From Lentimonas sp. CC4 (GTDB lineage: Bacteria > Verrucomicrobiota > Verrucomicrobiia > Opitutales > Coraliomargaritaceae): a stretch of 64,000 nucleotides of DNA. Positions 48,548 through 56,996 of the stretch are shown one piece after another. Under the pieces are notes generated by a model that was not told the DNA's origin, made no database searches, and worked only from the letters and a program-made list of their open reading frames with translations. Each line of letters begins with the position of its first letter. Position 1 is the first letter of the stretch. The position numbers were made by a program, and so were the translations under genes. The stretch spans positions 3,434,001 through 3,498,000 of the forward strand of contig NZ_CACVBO010000001.1 of NCBI RefSeq assembly GCF_902728235.1, given 5' to 3'.

Positions 48548-49248
48548 GCTCGCAACGCCTCCAACAATTCCAATGCGTCCGGCGAATCCGAATGCACGCA
48601 AAGAGTCTCTGCACTAAAGGCAACGCTGCCTCCGTCGACCGTCGGCATTGCGCCCGTTTGCTGCCACTGACGCAAACGCTCTACTGCCGCAGACACTCCA
48701 TCGATCAACGCCCCGGGTTGATCGCGTGGCACCAGTTGACCGCTCTCAGTATAGCCGCGATCCGCAAAGGCTTCCTCCCAGACACGAATACCGTCGGCTC
48801 GTGCCACTCGTGACAGCCGTCCACCAGCCAGCGAAAAGATCCCGACATTGGTATCCATCAATTTGATACGCCGCAGATAGGCTTCAGCTAATCGATCATT
48901 CTGCTCTACCGCATGGTATAACGTGCCATGTAGTTTCACATAACTGACCGGCACATCCACCTCACCCGCAAGCGCAACAAAACTCCCCAATTGCTCCTGC
49001 AAGAGTGCATCCAACTCTGCAACGCTCGGCACAGCGCCGCCACGCCCACCAGCAACCGCCAAACCAGGATGCGCACCCACTAGCACGCCAAAGCGCTTCG
49101 CCAGTTCAAGTGTCGCACGTGTTTTCTCCAAACTACCCGCATGCACACCGCAGCAGATATTCGCCGCCCCGACACGCGCCATCAAACACTCGGTCTGTGC
49201 CGCGCTCTCATTTTCACCCAAATCACAATTCAGTAGTAGTTCGCCCAT
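48544..49248 (-). CDS. pxpA: 5-oxoprolinase subunit A (LamB/YcsF family)
   Basis: This 234-residue protein is a LamB/YcsF member: LNCDLGENESAAQTE at the start, GAANICCGVHAGSLEKT (metal-binding region), VLVGAHPGLAVAGGRGG and SYVKLHGTLYHAVEQND. PxpA works with PxpB and PxpC to hydrolyse 5-oxoproline with ATP. Neither partner lies nearby, so the system is split or this protein works otherwise. It is a little shorter than E. coli PxpA. It is convergent with, and overlaps by four bases, the small membrane protein gene. Confidence 0.88.
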   Translation of the reverse strand: MGELLLNCDLGENESAAQTECLMARVGAANICCGVHAGSLEKTRATLELAKRFGVLVGAHPGLAVAGGRGGAVPSVAELDALLQEQLGSFVALAGEVDVPVSYVKLHGTLYHAVEQNDRLAEAYLRRIKLMDTNVGIFSLAGGRLSRVARADGIRVWEEAFADRGYTESGQLVPRDQPGALIDGVSAAVERLRQWQQTGAMPTVDGGSVAFSAETLCVHSDSPDALELLEALRA

Positions 49249-49275
49249 TGTTGATGTTCTCTTATAAATTTAAAA

Positions 49276-49536
49276 TCATTTCCTACGCAGCAAATACTTC
49301 ACCTCATCAAAGAGTCCTGAGTATTTCCGCTCACGCCCAGCGTAGTGCTCTAGCACATAGAATAAAAAATAGTAGAAGCGGCACGCACTCCAAGCTAAGA
49401 TCCCCAACAGCACCAGCGTCTCCCAGCGAAAACTCTGCAGCAACAAGCCCAAGCCAGCGAGCACCGCAACCAGCAGGAAAAGCAGCCCCTTCAGGATCAA
49501 CAGCTTCTTACTTTTTATATCCGAGAATACATCCAT
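49276..49536 (-). CDS. Small membrane protein, 86 residues
   Basis: The protein has two hydrophobic segments (LLILKGLLFLLVAVLAGLGL and TLVLLGILAWSACRFYYFLF) and a basic end KYLLRRK. The ATG is clean, and a G-rich stretch lies about 10 bases before it. It lies 27 bases upstream of pxpA on the same strand, so the two may be one transcript. I know no family. Confidence 0.55.
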   Translation of the reverse strand: MDVFSDIKSKKLLILKGLLFLLVAVLAGLGLLLQSFRWETLVLLGILAWSACRFYYFLFYVLEHYAGRERKYSGLFDEVKYLLRRK

Positions 49537-49657
49537 AATCTAATCGCCCCCACAGCCACCACTACTACAGCCATTCACCACTGAGCCAATTCAGCATAAA
49601 AGCTTTGGTGCATTCTGCGCCTACTTGCGGCCAGCCCCACTCGCCTCATCTTCAGCT

Positions 49658-50386
49658 CTAGTAACGATTGCGACGTTGAAAATCTCTTTTTTTCGCCTCT
49701 CTTTGCCTCTCGAGTTCAGCCGCTCGCGCCTCAATGGCTCGCTTCATTTCCATCATTTCTTTGCGATAGGCAACAAGATCCGCTTCAACAACGACCTTGT
49801 AAGCCTCCATCTGTTTATAGGCCAAGGTGCAAGCCTCGTCCTCTAGCAACCTCTTAGTAAACAAGCCACTCACATCTAAATCACCTTGATAGAGAAGCGT
49901 CACAGGACGAAACGACACGCTAAATTTGCGACTAGCATCCCCACTTAAAAGAAGTCCTCCAAGCTGGTGATTCATCACCGAAAACTCTGGGCTACTCATG
50001 GGAAAACTGCTGTCACCGTAAACTACATCTCGAATGATTGAATCGACATCAGAATGACCCGCGACGAGCAATGCGTAGCGGACATAAGTCGCAAATTCCA
50101 AGCCCGTCTTTACATTGACGAAGTAAGTGCGGATTAACTTCAGAACACTACGAGCCAGGCGCATCCCAGACATCTCTATATCTTCGCACTGCGAAGCATT
50201 TGAACAAGCCGTCGAAACATCGACACAACGATCTAGAATAGGCCGATGCAGGGAAAACTCACAAGACAGTTGCTGGTCGCACATAGACAGCAATTCTTGA
50301 TTGGGGAAGGTATCAGGGGCACAGTCAGGCGCTTCGACGGATGACTCGTTTGTGCATGACGAGGGGGTTGAATTTGTTTCGGCCAT
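49658..50386 (-). CDS. Protein of unknown function with a coiled-coil end
   Basis: The 242-residue protein has a Cys-rich N-terminus (about 12 Cys in the first 70 residues: SSCTNESS, DCAPDT, MCDQQLSC, DRCVDVSTACSNASQCED). A middle domain (about 75-170) contains GMRLARSVLKLIRTYFV. The last 60 residues form a strongly charged helix (KVVVEADLVAYRKEMMEMKR, EARAAELERQREAKKRD), probably a coiled coil. It has no signal peptide. I do not recognise a family. The gene stands alone, 120 bases from the next minus-strand gene. Confidence 0.55.
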   Translation of the reverse strand: MAETNSTPSSCTNESSVEAPDCAPDTFPNQELLSMCDQQLSCEFSLHRPILDRCVDVSTACSNASQCEDIEMSGMRLARSVLKLIRTYFVNVKTGLEFATYVRYALLVAGHSDVDSIIRDVVYGDSSFPMSSPEFSVMNHQLGGLLLSGDASRKFSVSFRPVTLLYQGDLDVSGLFTKRLLEDEACTLAYKQMEAYKVVVEADLVAYRKEMMEMKRAIEARAAELERQREAKKRDFQRRNRY

Positions 50387-50603
50387 AGTGGAGTTGAATC
50401 ACATCGTGAAGTTCGCGATGCATCATCATGGTGTTCTTACAAAAAACGACAAGACCTCAAGCACATATGGGTCAACACAGCAGGCATTTCCGGACAATCA
50501 AAGGGTATTCTCGCATTTATTCTAGCCCGCCAAATCTATATTTGAGCACTGTCGCTGAGTTAGGATCTGCGTTTACCCTCTTTGTATTCTGATCAAGCGA
50601 GCA

Positions 50604-51041
50604 CTAGCTCTGACTATCACAGTCTTTGCACACGCCGTAGACTTCCATAACATGTGTAATTTGTGAGTAGCCGTGGGCCTTCGCGCGCCCCAGCACTTCT
50701 TTACCGACGCAAAGATCTAGACGCTCAGCTTGATGGCACTCTCGGCAAATTAGGTGATGATAGTGCTCACCGGGAGCAGTCAGTTCGAAAAGTTGTGTGC
50801 CATTTTCGAGTGGTATTCGTTGAATCACGCCAATGTTGCGCAGCGCGTCTAGATTGCGATACACAGTCACAAGGTCGGTTTCGGGGAGTTGCGCGCTCTG
50901 ACGAATCTCCTCGGCGCTGGCCGGGCGGTCGAACTGCGTCAAAGCCTCTACAATACGTATGCGCTTTTTGGTAATCCGCCCACCATCTGCGCGCATGCGC
51001 TCTAGGATGGTTTCTATCGAACTGTCGGGCGTGGGATTCAT
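50604..51041 (-). CDS. Fur-family metal-responsive regulator
   Basis: This 145-residue regulator has the Fur winged helix (about 10-85: GRITKKRIRIVEALTQFDRP then DLVTVYRNLDALRNIGVIQR), the metal site in GEHYHHLICRECHQAE, and a C-terminal CKDC. Both Cys-x-x-Cys pairs of the structural zinc are intact. Whether it senses iron, zinc or another metal cannot be decided. It starts at ATG 51041, with GGAGG unusually close to it. The gene is divergent from a MerC-domain protein at 51193, and a Fur-type palindrome lies between them (51129-51149), so it probably controls that gene and perhaps itself. Confidence 0.88.
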   Translation of the reverse strand: MNPTPDSSIETILERMRADGGRITKKRIRIVEALTQFDRPASAEEIRQSAQLPETDLVTVYRNLDALRNIGVIQRIPLENGTQLFELTAPGEHYHHLICRECHQAERLDLCVGKEVLGRAKAHGYSQITHVMEVYGVCKDCDSQS

Positions 51042-51128
51042 TCCTCCATATTGTATGGGCTCAATTGTGGATCAAGTTCATTCCCCCATTGATAGAGTAT
51101 CGAAGAGTAATGTGTCTGCTATACTTCT

Positions 51129-51149
51129 TAATGAAAATGAGTTGCATTA
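51129..51149. promoter_or_regulatory. Candidate Fur-family operator
   Basis: A 21-bp imperfect palindrome: the left arm TAATGAAAATG is mirrored by the right arm GTTGCATTA, with 16 of 21 positions symmetric. It lies between the divergent Fur-family and MerC genes, just after a TATACT at 51120-51125 that could be the -10 of the MerC promoter. The arm TAATG...CATTA matches the general type of Fur/Zur sites. Confidence 0.55.
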
Positions 51150-51192
51150 GACCTAGAAATAAGTTCCGTTTTAATGAAAGTCACTAACACTT

Positions 51193-51783
51193 ATGCACGC
51201 ACACTCTCTCAGCAGCCGTTTTTTAGATCAAGTCGCCATATCGATGGCTATCATTTGCGCGATACATTGCCTTGCAACTCCGATATTGCTCGTAGGGCTA
51301 CCCATCTTAGCGACAACGGTCTGGGTAGATGCCAACTTTCATCTATGGATGATTCTGTTGGTGATTCCGACCACGACCTTGGCGGTTTGGAGTGGATGTC
51401 GCCGCCATCGGGATCGATGGGTAGTGGGTATGGCTGTCGTTGGATTAGGGCTTCTATCGGCTGCAGTCACCAGCGAGCGCATCGCGCAAGCGGCCGCTCA
51501 AAATGATGTAACATCAGGAGCTAAATTGCCTGCTGCAACCGACGCCCCCCCTGTTCAAGAAACCAGTGCCTCTGCTTGCTCTACCTGTAGCGCGTGCGCT
51601 CTTAGCTCACAGGTGGGGGCAGGCATCCTTAGCACTGGTGCGACTCCCGTAGGGCTCCCATGGCATTTGATACTTAATGTAGCTGGTGGACTGTGCTTGG
51701 CCACTGCCCACACCCGCAACTTTCTTCTTTGCCGCAAAGGTCGCTGTGAGCATCCCCATCAGTCAGAAGGCTGTCAGCCTTAA
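51193..51783 (+). CDS. MerC-domain membrane protein
   Basis: This 196-residue protein starts with a MerC-like segment: FLDQVAISMAIICAIHCLAT with the His-Cys pair in the first helix, then VGLPILATTVWVDANFHLW. About four hydrophobic helices follow. Between the third and fourth is a Cys-rich loop (SACSTCSACALSS), and the tail has CRKGRCEHPHQ. MerC was named for mercury uptake, but many members beside Fur-type regulators are thought to serve other metals. No mer operon genes are here. The divergent Fur-family gene and the palindrome at 51129-51149 point to metal control. Confidence 0.8.
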   Translation: MHAHSLSSRFLDQVAISMAIICAIHCLATPILLVGLPILATTVWVDANFHLWMILLVIPTTTLAVWSGCRRHRDRWVVGMAVVGLGLLSAAVTSERIAQAAAQNDVTSGAKLPAATDAPPVQETSASACSTCSACALSSQVGAGILSTGATPVGLPWHLILNVAGGLCLATAHTRNFLLCRKGRCEHPHQSEGCQP

Positions 51784-51798
51784 GACCGCGGAATAGGT

Positions 51799-51828
51799 AG
51801 CCCCAAAGCGGATATTCCGCAAGGGGCT
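51799..51828 (+). other. Hairpin after the MerC gene
   Basis: AGCCCC and GGGGCT enclose an inner stem GCGGA/TCCGC, making one long stem-loop 15 bases after the stop. No T run follows, so it may protect the mRNA end more than stop the polymerase. The rest of 51829-52036 shows nothing. Confidence 0.4.
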
Positions 51829-52036
51829 CAGACTATTGCTGTAGGACAAACACAAATCCGGGCGTAGCAAGACCTCTCCTATCGAGATCCTTTACGCAGA
51901 CCGCTTTCTTACACCCATCCCCACACTCACTCTGGCTCACAACCACAAAACCTCTGCGCCTCAGCGCGAGACAGACTGCCATTTGCCAAATTTATCTCAC
52001 TCTCGGACTGCCGCATGGCAGTGCCTCCGACTGAAA

Positions 52037-53914
52037 TCACTTAGTTATTTTAAGCGCGTAAACAGTATAAGGTGACTTCTTTTGCATTTTGTTGTGGGCG
52101 GGCAATTCAGGGTAACTAACCAAGAATTGATTTTGGTCGATCAGGTTAACAAATACATACTTTGTATTTTCAGGAAGCGTGACCGTGGCGGTGGATGAAG
52201 CTTGATCGATGGTCATATCCTTGCGGAACCACTCATCGTAACCTGTGGGCTTAATGTGGTTGTAGTAGATAAGGTGTGCCGCTTTGACGTCAGCTCCATT
52301 GGTCTTGAAGGTGACCGTGAGACGATCTCCATCTTGCTTATGTGAGAGGACGGACGGCACCTTATTTTTGAAAGGAAGCTTTTCTTTGCTGTTCGGGTTA
52401 TAATAGGGATAGCTGGCATGCATTTCCGTAAGTTGCTTAGAAAGAGCAAATTCCATGGATTTGACTTTTTCTGGCATGCTAGCAGCCAAATTGTTTGCTT
52501 CTTCTATATCTACACGTTGTGGCACACCGTTTGTCGTTTCGTAGAGTTGATAGAGTTCAAAAGGTTCTTTACCGGGATTGTTAATATCATCGTAATTTTT
52601 GATGAGTTTGAAGTCACCGATGATGATCGAGCTTTCTAGGGCTGTATGCGGGAAGTGCCACATCATTGAATCGCGGGTATTTCCTTCCTGATCTTTGACT
52701 AGTTGCGCATCTTGTGGATCTGTGGTGAGCAGCGGGAACAGGTCTAATCCATCGAGCTGTTTCTCAGGCTGCTCTGCTTTTACCATGGAGAGCGTCGTGG
52801 GGTATATATCCAATCCATTGATGACTACATTCGACTGAACGCCTGCTGGGATATTGGGGCCAGTCACGATAAATGGAACCCGGACTCCCCCTTCTTTGAC
52901 CGAGGTTTTCCCGAGATCTAGAGGGGTATTGTCGGTGTAGCGCTCATAGGATTTCCCTTCAGTGCCGCCATTATCTGAGGTAAAGATAATGTAGGTGTTT
53001 TCGATGAGCTTGTGGCCGGGCCAACGTGGATCGTCGGTCGTTTCAAGATAATTGAAAAATCTGCCGATATTGTAATCGAGTTCTTCTACCATTGCAGCGT
53101 AGAAGGGGTTTCTTTGACCTGTCGTGCTTCCTGAGAAGCTCTTTTTATCTGCGGGATCGATCCCCATTTCTTTAGCATATTTTTCAAGCAGTTCCTTAGA
53201 TCTGGTCTGGATCGGAGCATGCACGAGCCAGGTGGCGTAGTAGAGGAAGAAAGGTTGATCTTTGTTATCTGTTACGAATTTAAGGGCATTTTCAGTCGTT
53301 TGATTGAAGGGGAAGCCATTGGAGTCCAGTTTGTAAGGATCGTCTTCTGCTGTTGTGGCAAAGTCCGCTAAGCGGTCTTTCATTTTGGCTTTCGAAATTC
53401 TGCTTCCGTAGCTGGTATCGAACCCTAGCTCTGTCGCTTTGGGCTCTGAGTAGGAAATATGCCATTTGCCAACGTGCCCTGTGGCATACCCATTGTCTTT
53501 CATGGCTGAGGCAATGGTGTAGTCCCCTACCGGTGTGCGTGCACTATACCACGGAGACATCATGCGTGACTGCGGAGTAAGTGGTAGTGGTGGCGTGCCG
53601 CCGTGGATGTGCGTTTTCTGTGCTCGCGCGGGATGCACACCACTGACGATAGCGCAGCGCGATGGTGCGCATGTTGGTGCAGGCGAATATGCTCTCCAGA
53701 ATAGAACACCTTTTTCCGCAAGCGCATCAATGTTGGGGGTCACATAGGCATTTTTCTCATCGATATCATAACAGTCGACGTCTTGCCAACCGAGATCGTC
53801 TGTCACTAAGACAACGACATTTGGCTTTTCAGGGCGTTCGGTTTCTGCGTTTAGGTGGAAGCCAGCTAGCGCGAGAAGCATAGCAGCTACGGTAATTATT
53901 CTTTTTTTTGACAT
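52037..53914 (-). CDS. Exported sulfatase (S1 family)
   Basis: This 625-residue sulfatase has a signal peptide (ITVAAMLLALAGFHLNA, cleavage about residue 23) and NVVVLVTDDLGWQDVDCYD (metal aspartates). The formylglycine site is C82-A-P-S-R86, followed by CAIVSGVHPARAQ. IIFTSDNGGTEG carries the second metal site, and GGVRVPFIVTGPNIPAG starts the C-terminal domain. It should remove sulfate esters from a polysaccharide after Cys82 is converted to formylglycine. It is a paralogue of the partial gene at the right edge (63110-64000): both share the PNIPA, MMWHFPH/MMWHFPN, SMPEK and YPYYNP-type segments. It lies last in the cluster, downstream of a relic and a spacer with a strong hairpin, so it may have its own promoter. 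Confidence 0.93.
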   Translation of the reverse strand: MSKKRIITVAAMLLALAGFHLNAETERPEKPNVVVLVTDDLGWQDVDCYDIDEKNAYVTPNIDALAEKGVLFWRAYSPAPTCAPSRCAIVSGVHPARAQKTHIHGGTPPLPLTPQSRMMSPWYSARTPVGDYTIASAMKDNGYATGHVGKWHISYSEPKATELGFDTSYGSRISKAKMKDRLADFATTAEDDPYKLDSNGFPFNQTTENALKFVTDNKDQPFFLYYATWLVHAPIQTRSKELLEKYAKEMGIDPADKKSFSGSTTGQRNPFYAAMVEELDYNIGRFFNYLETTDDPRWPGHKLIENTYIIFTSDNGGTEGKSYERYTDNTPLDLGKTSVKEGGVRVPFIVTGPNIPAGVQSNVVINGLDIYPTTLSMVKAEQPEKQLDGLDLFPLLTTDPQDAQLVKDQEGNTRDSMMWHFPHTALESSIIIGDFKLIKNYDDINNPGKEPFELYQLYETTNGVPQRVDIEEANNLAASMPEKVKSMEFALSKQLTEMHASYPYYNPNSKEKLPFKNKVPSVLSHKQDGDRLTVTFKTNGADVKAAHLIYYNHIKPTGYDEWFRKDMTIDQASSTATVTLPENTKYVFVNLIDQNQFLVSYPELPAHNKMQKKSPYTVYALKITK

Positions 53915-54092
53915 ACTAAATGATCTATTGGGGGGTGTGAGGTGTATGAAATGTTATCTTATAAAAATTGTAGAGGCAGAAAAGTAGTTTGGTATTATTT
54001 TTTAGTTCTTAGGTGTCTGGAAGCTCAGATGGAGCCATGTCGTTATAATTACAATTACATATTTCACACAACCAGTCCCTTCAAAATCCATC

Positions 54093-54151
54093 GCGTAATA
54101 GTCTTGTCCCTTCCCAACGCATTGAGTCGGGAAGGGACAAGGCTATTACGC
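54093..54151. repeat. Near-perfect 23-bp inverted repeat
   Basis: Arms at 54093-54115 and 54129-54151 are complementary over 23 bases with one G-T wobble and a 13-base loop. The arms contain TTGTCCCTTCCC and its complement. No T run follows on either strand. It sits in the 350-base spacer before the sulfatase gene at 53914, where nothing else is seen, and might be a regulatory hairpin or an element end. Confidence 0.75.
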
Positions 54152-54264
54152 CCACTCAGGTCGACACTAGCTTATGCCTAATGTTTCTAAGAGTTTACGC
54201 TTATAACTGTAATTTCGGTTCTGCCTATTTGTTCGAGAAATTCTCTTGAGCAGACGGCGCCGCC

Positions 54265-54830
54265 TTATTTTGCATAATTTTTACCATATTTCAGTGGCGC
54301 ATTGCCCGAAATCACATCTTTGCCATGCGTCTGAGCACCATCGTTATCAGATCTAAAGAATATATTGGTCGTTTTGATCAACTTCTTATCTGGGTTGCGC
54401 GGTCCATCCATCTTTTCCAAGAAATCCACGATACGTCCAAGACTCCAGTCTACCGTGGTCATCATCGTAGCGTTCGTCTTGGCTTCGCTAGACTAAGGCG
54501 TAGAGCGTGCTTTGGGCGCGTCCTTCGGCAGTTCGTTTTCCTTTGGACCAGTCCACCCTGCCGAGCCTTTGGCCAACAGTAGTTTCCACTTCCCTTGGCG
54601 GTAAGCAAAGTGGCCTGTGACCGAGTGATGAATGACACCCGCACGCGTTGTAACGATTTCCGCTCCAGACAACGCAGGTAGAAAGCTGACACTGTCTTCG
54701 GCACTGCCTGCTGGTGATGCGACTCCAGTGATATCCGAGGTCGTTGCAAACAGATCAGTCAAACAGATCAATTGATCACTGCTCGATCCAGCGGCGACAT
54801 GCCCTGGCCAACGCACGATAAAAATGGTGA
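54265..54830 (-). pseudogene. Sulfatase relic, pieces in the wrong order
   Basis: Two fragments of one S1 sulfatase are recognisable. 54830-54493 reads ITIFIVRWPGHVAAGSS then QLICLTDLFATTSDITGVAS and ends near KARSTP: the C-terminal part. 54492-54265 reads NATMMTTVDWSLGRIVDFL then DKKLIKTTNIFFRSDNDGA and ends NAPLKYGKNYAK: the middle part, which should come before the other. The N-terminal part with the CxPSR site is absent. The order on the minus strand is C-terminus then middle, so a rearrangement or tandem-duplicate deletion occurred. Each piece contains normal sulfatase residues, though the SDNG motif reads SDND. No function is expected. Confidence 0.75.
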
Positions 54831-55559
54831 TTAGTTACTAACCAATTTCACGATAAAACTACGCATCGCGATCGGACCGTGATTACCTTGTATTGCAATC
54901 GGTCCCGTCGCGGATTCCTTTTTGAGCGGATGCGCGCGTGTCGGGCCAGTGACCTCGACGTCCTGCTGCACAAGCTGCCCATTCAGATGCACTGAAATGA
55001 AGCGCGCATGTTCGGTTTTTAAACCATCCGCATCAAAGCGAGGCGCACGAAATTTAATATCCAAACGCTGCCACTCGCCGGGGGCTTTGGTGGCATTGAT
55101 GAGTGGCGGCACGCCCTCGTAGCCTTTTGGATCGTGTCCGGGCTCTTTGTGATATCGCTGGTAGACGCCTCCCATATCGCTGAATTCCAGATGTTCCACG
55201 CCGTAGCTGTCGAAGATCTGTATTTCATAGCAGCCCATGAGATACACGCCCGCATTCGCCCCTTTAGGGATCATGAATTCGAGGTTCAGTTCGAGATCCC
55301 CATAGCTATCTCGGGTGAACAAACAGGGAAGCTTCCCAGTCTTTTTATTGGCATTCAACAATATGTGCCCGGACGGGTCTGCATGGCTGACGAACTGGCT
55401 TGGCTCGGCTGCACTCATGGCAATCTCATCAACCAGATGCCACTGCTTCGTCGGGCGAAAGTTGCTGAGCACATCGCCAGTGATGAGCTCTTCAGCGTGA
55501 GTCGCCCCCAGAGCCAGTAGAATGCATCCTGCCGTTAATAGAGTTTTTTTAAGATTCAT
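54831..55559 (-). CDS. DUF1080 exported protein (3-keto-disaccharide hydrolase fold)
   Basis: This 242-residue protein has a signal peptide (LLTAGCILLALGATHA) and one DUF1080 domain with LamG-like strands: DLELNLEFMIPKGANAGVYL, CYEIQIFDSYGVEH and GEWQRLDIKFRAPRFD. Some members hydrolyse 3-keto-disaccharides, working with the Gfo/Idh/MocA oxidoreductases often found beside them. Here such an oxidoreductase gene lies 30 bases upstream on the same strand, which supports that pairing. It is followed at once by the sulfatase relic. Exact activity is inferred from the family only. Confidence 0.8.
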   Translation of the reverse strand: MNLKKTLLTAGCILLALGATHAEELITGDVLSNFRPTKQWHLVDEIAMSAAEPSQFVSHADPSGHILLNANKKTGKLPCLFTRDSYGDLELNLEFMIPKGANAGVYLMGCYEIQIFDSYGVEHLEFSDMGGVYQRYHKEPGHDPKGYEGVPPLINATKAPGEWQRLDIKFRAPRFDADGLKTEHARFISVHLNGQLVQQDVEVTGPTRAHPLKKESATGPIAIQGNHGPIAMRSFIVKLVSN

Positions 55560-55589
55560 TTTTTAATTTCGGGTTCAGCATTTCTAGGC

Positions 55590-56942
55590 CTAGACTGACA
55601 AATCTTCGACGCGGAAGCCTGCACGGGCTTCGGTCTGTAAGAGTGCATTTGCCTCGTCATTGTTAGTAATCGTCATGGTCTTTGCATCGTATTCGATGGT
55701 TTTTCCAGTGCGAATCGCCAATGTGCCTAGGGCAATAGTTTCAGTGAGCGGCCCTGCGTAATCAAAACTGGAGCCCGGCTTCGGCCCCTCTCCCTTGATC
55801 GCTCGAATCCACTCATCCATTTGTGAGCCCTTGATGCGCGGATACACTTTAGCAGGACGTATCGAAGGTGTTTTGCGGAAGTCCTGCCACAGCGATTCCG
55901 GATACAAACGAGGGCTATTGGGGCGCATACCGGAATGAAAAATAATTCCTTTTGAACCGATCATCATCAAACCACCCGCTGAGCTGAGCTCCGTATCACC
56001 AAGCATTTCGGGCTTCGGAGGCATCTTGGGGCCTTCATACCATGTGAGCGGCACATCCTTCTTCGCAGCCTTGGAATACGCAGTATATTTGACCACCGAA
56101 CCCGCAGGGGTGTAGATCTCATTGACATGATCCACTTCGATGTCGACACGCGTGGGAATCTCTAAGTCCAACGCCCAGAACGGGGAATCGATGGTATGAC
56201 AGCCAATGTCGCCGAGCGCGCCCATACCAAACTTCCACCAGCCACGCCAGTAGAGTGGGTGATAAGCGCCGGTCGCATAAGGCGGAGCATCCACAACAGG
56301 CCCTACCCACAAATCCCAATCCACATTGGCTGGCACTGGGTCCGCTGGCGGATATTCCATTCGCTCGCCTCTGAAACCGACCCCCGAATTGGGACGATTG
56401 GTCCAGGCGACCACTTCTTGGATTTCACCAATCAAATCGGCCTCATACCACTCGCGGATCAAACGTATGCCTTCAGAGGCATGCCCTTGATTTCCCATCT
56501 GCGTGATGACGCCCGTTTCTTCAGCCAAGGCCATCATTTGTCGAACCTCACTGATACTGTGTGCCAAGGGCTTCTGCACGTGCACGTGCTTGCCCATGCT
56601 CATCGCCATCATCGTGGCATGGAAATGCGTATGATCCGGAGTCGAGATGACCACCGCATCAATTTCATCCCGCATTTCCGTCAACATGACTCGGTAATCT
56701 CTGTAGGTCTTCGCGTCCGCATGCATCTTGCTTGCGACTGCCAGTGGCTTCGAGTCGATATCACATAGAGCAACAATCTTCGCTCCATGGATACTTTTAA
56801 GGTCACTTTTGCCACGTCCACCGACCCCGATGCAGGCAATACGTGGCTCTGCGACAGTTGATGTGTTCGAACCCGCGAAGAGGGTATATCCGGCACAGGC
56901 GCCTAGGCTAGTTGCGATGAATTTTCTACGATTTATTTGCAT
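55590..56942 (-). CDS. Gfo/Idh/MocA oxidoreductase with Tat signal
   Basis: This 450-residue protein starts with a Tat-type signal (NRRKFIATSLGACAGYTLFAG) and then the Rossmann fold ACIGVGGRGKSDLKSI. VISTPDHTHFHATMMAMSMG and VHVQKPLAHSISEVRQM give the conserved EKP/QKP loop (here Gln-Lys-Pro), and GDIGCHTIDSPFWAL carries the catalytic-region histidine. Members oxidise or epimerise sugars with a tightly bound NAD(P). The signal predicts a periplasmic enzyme, so cofactor must be loaded before export. Its neighbours are a DUF1080 protein downstream and sulfatases upstream, consistent with glycan degradation. Confidence 0.88.
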   Translation of the reverse strand: MQINRRKFIATSLGACAGYTLFAGSNTSTVAEPRIACIGVGGRGKSDLKSIHGAKIVALCDIDSKPLAVASKMHADAKTYRDYRVMLTEMRDEIDAVVISTPDHTHFHATMMAMSMGKHVHVQKPLAHSISEVRQMMALAEETGVITQMGNQGHASEGIRLIREWYEADLIGEIQEVVAWTNRPNSGVGFRGERMEYPPADPVPANVDWDLWVGPVVDAPPYATGAYHPLYWRGWWKFGMGALGDIGCHTIDSPFWALDLEIPTRVDIEVDHVNEIYTPAGSVVKYTAYSKAAKKDVPLTWYEGPKMPPKPEMLGDTELSSAGGLMMIGSKGIIFHSGMRPNSPRLYPESLWQDFRKTPSIRPAKVYPRIKGSQMDEWIRAIKGEGPKPGSSFDYAGPLTETIALGTLAIRTGKTIEYDAKTMTITNNDEANALLQTEARAGFRVEDLSV

Positions 56943-56996
56943 GATACGAATGATTTTAATATTCAGGATTAGAGCAGAGTCTTAAAAACCCGATAC

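Noticed and set aside
49537-49580. Minus-strand frame end NGCSSGGCGGD before the 86-residue gene
   Set aside because: It looks like a Cys/Gly-rich C-terminus, but a stop lies 16 codons upstream and no start is available.
51788-51828. H-type pseudoknot after the MerC gene
   Set aside because: The two interleaved stems would need a two-base loop to cross seven base pairs; a plain nested hairpin fits better.
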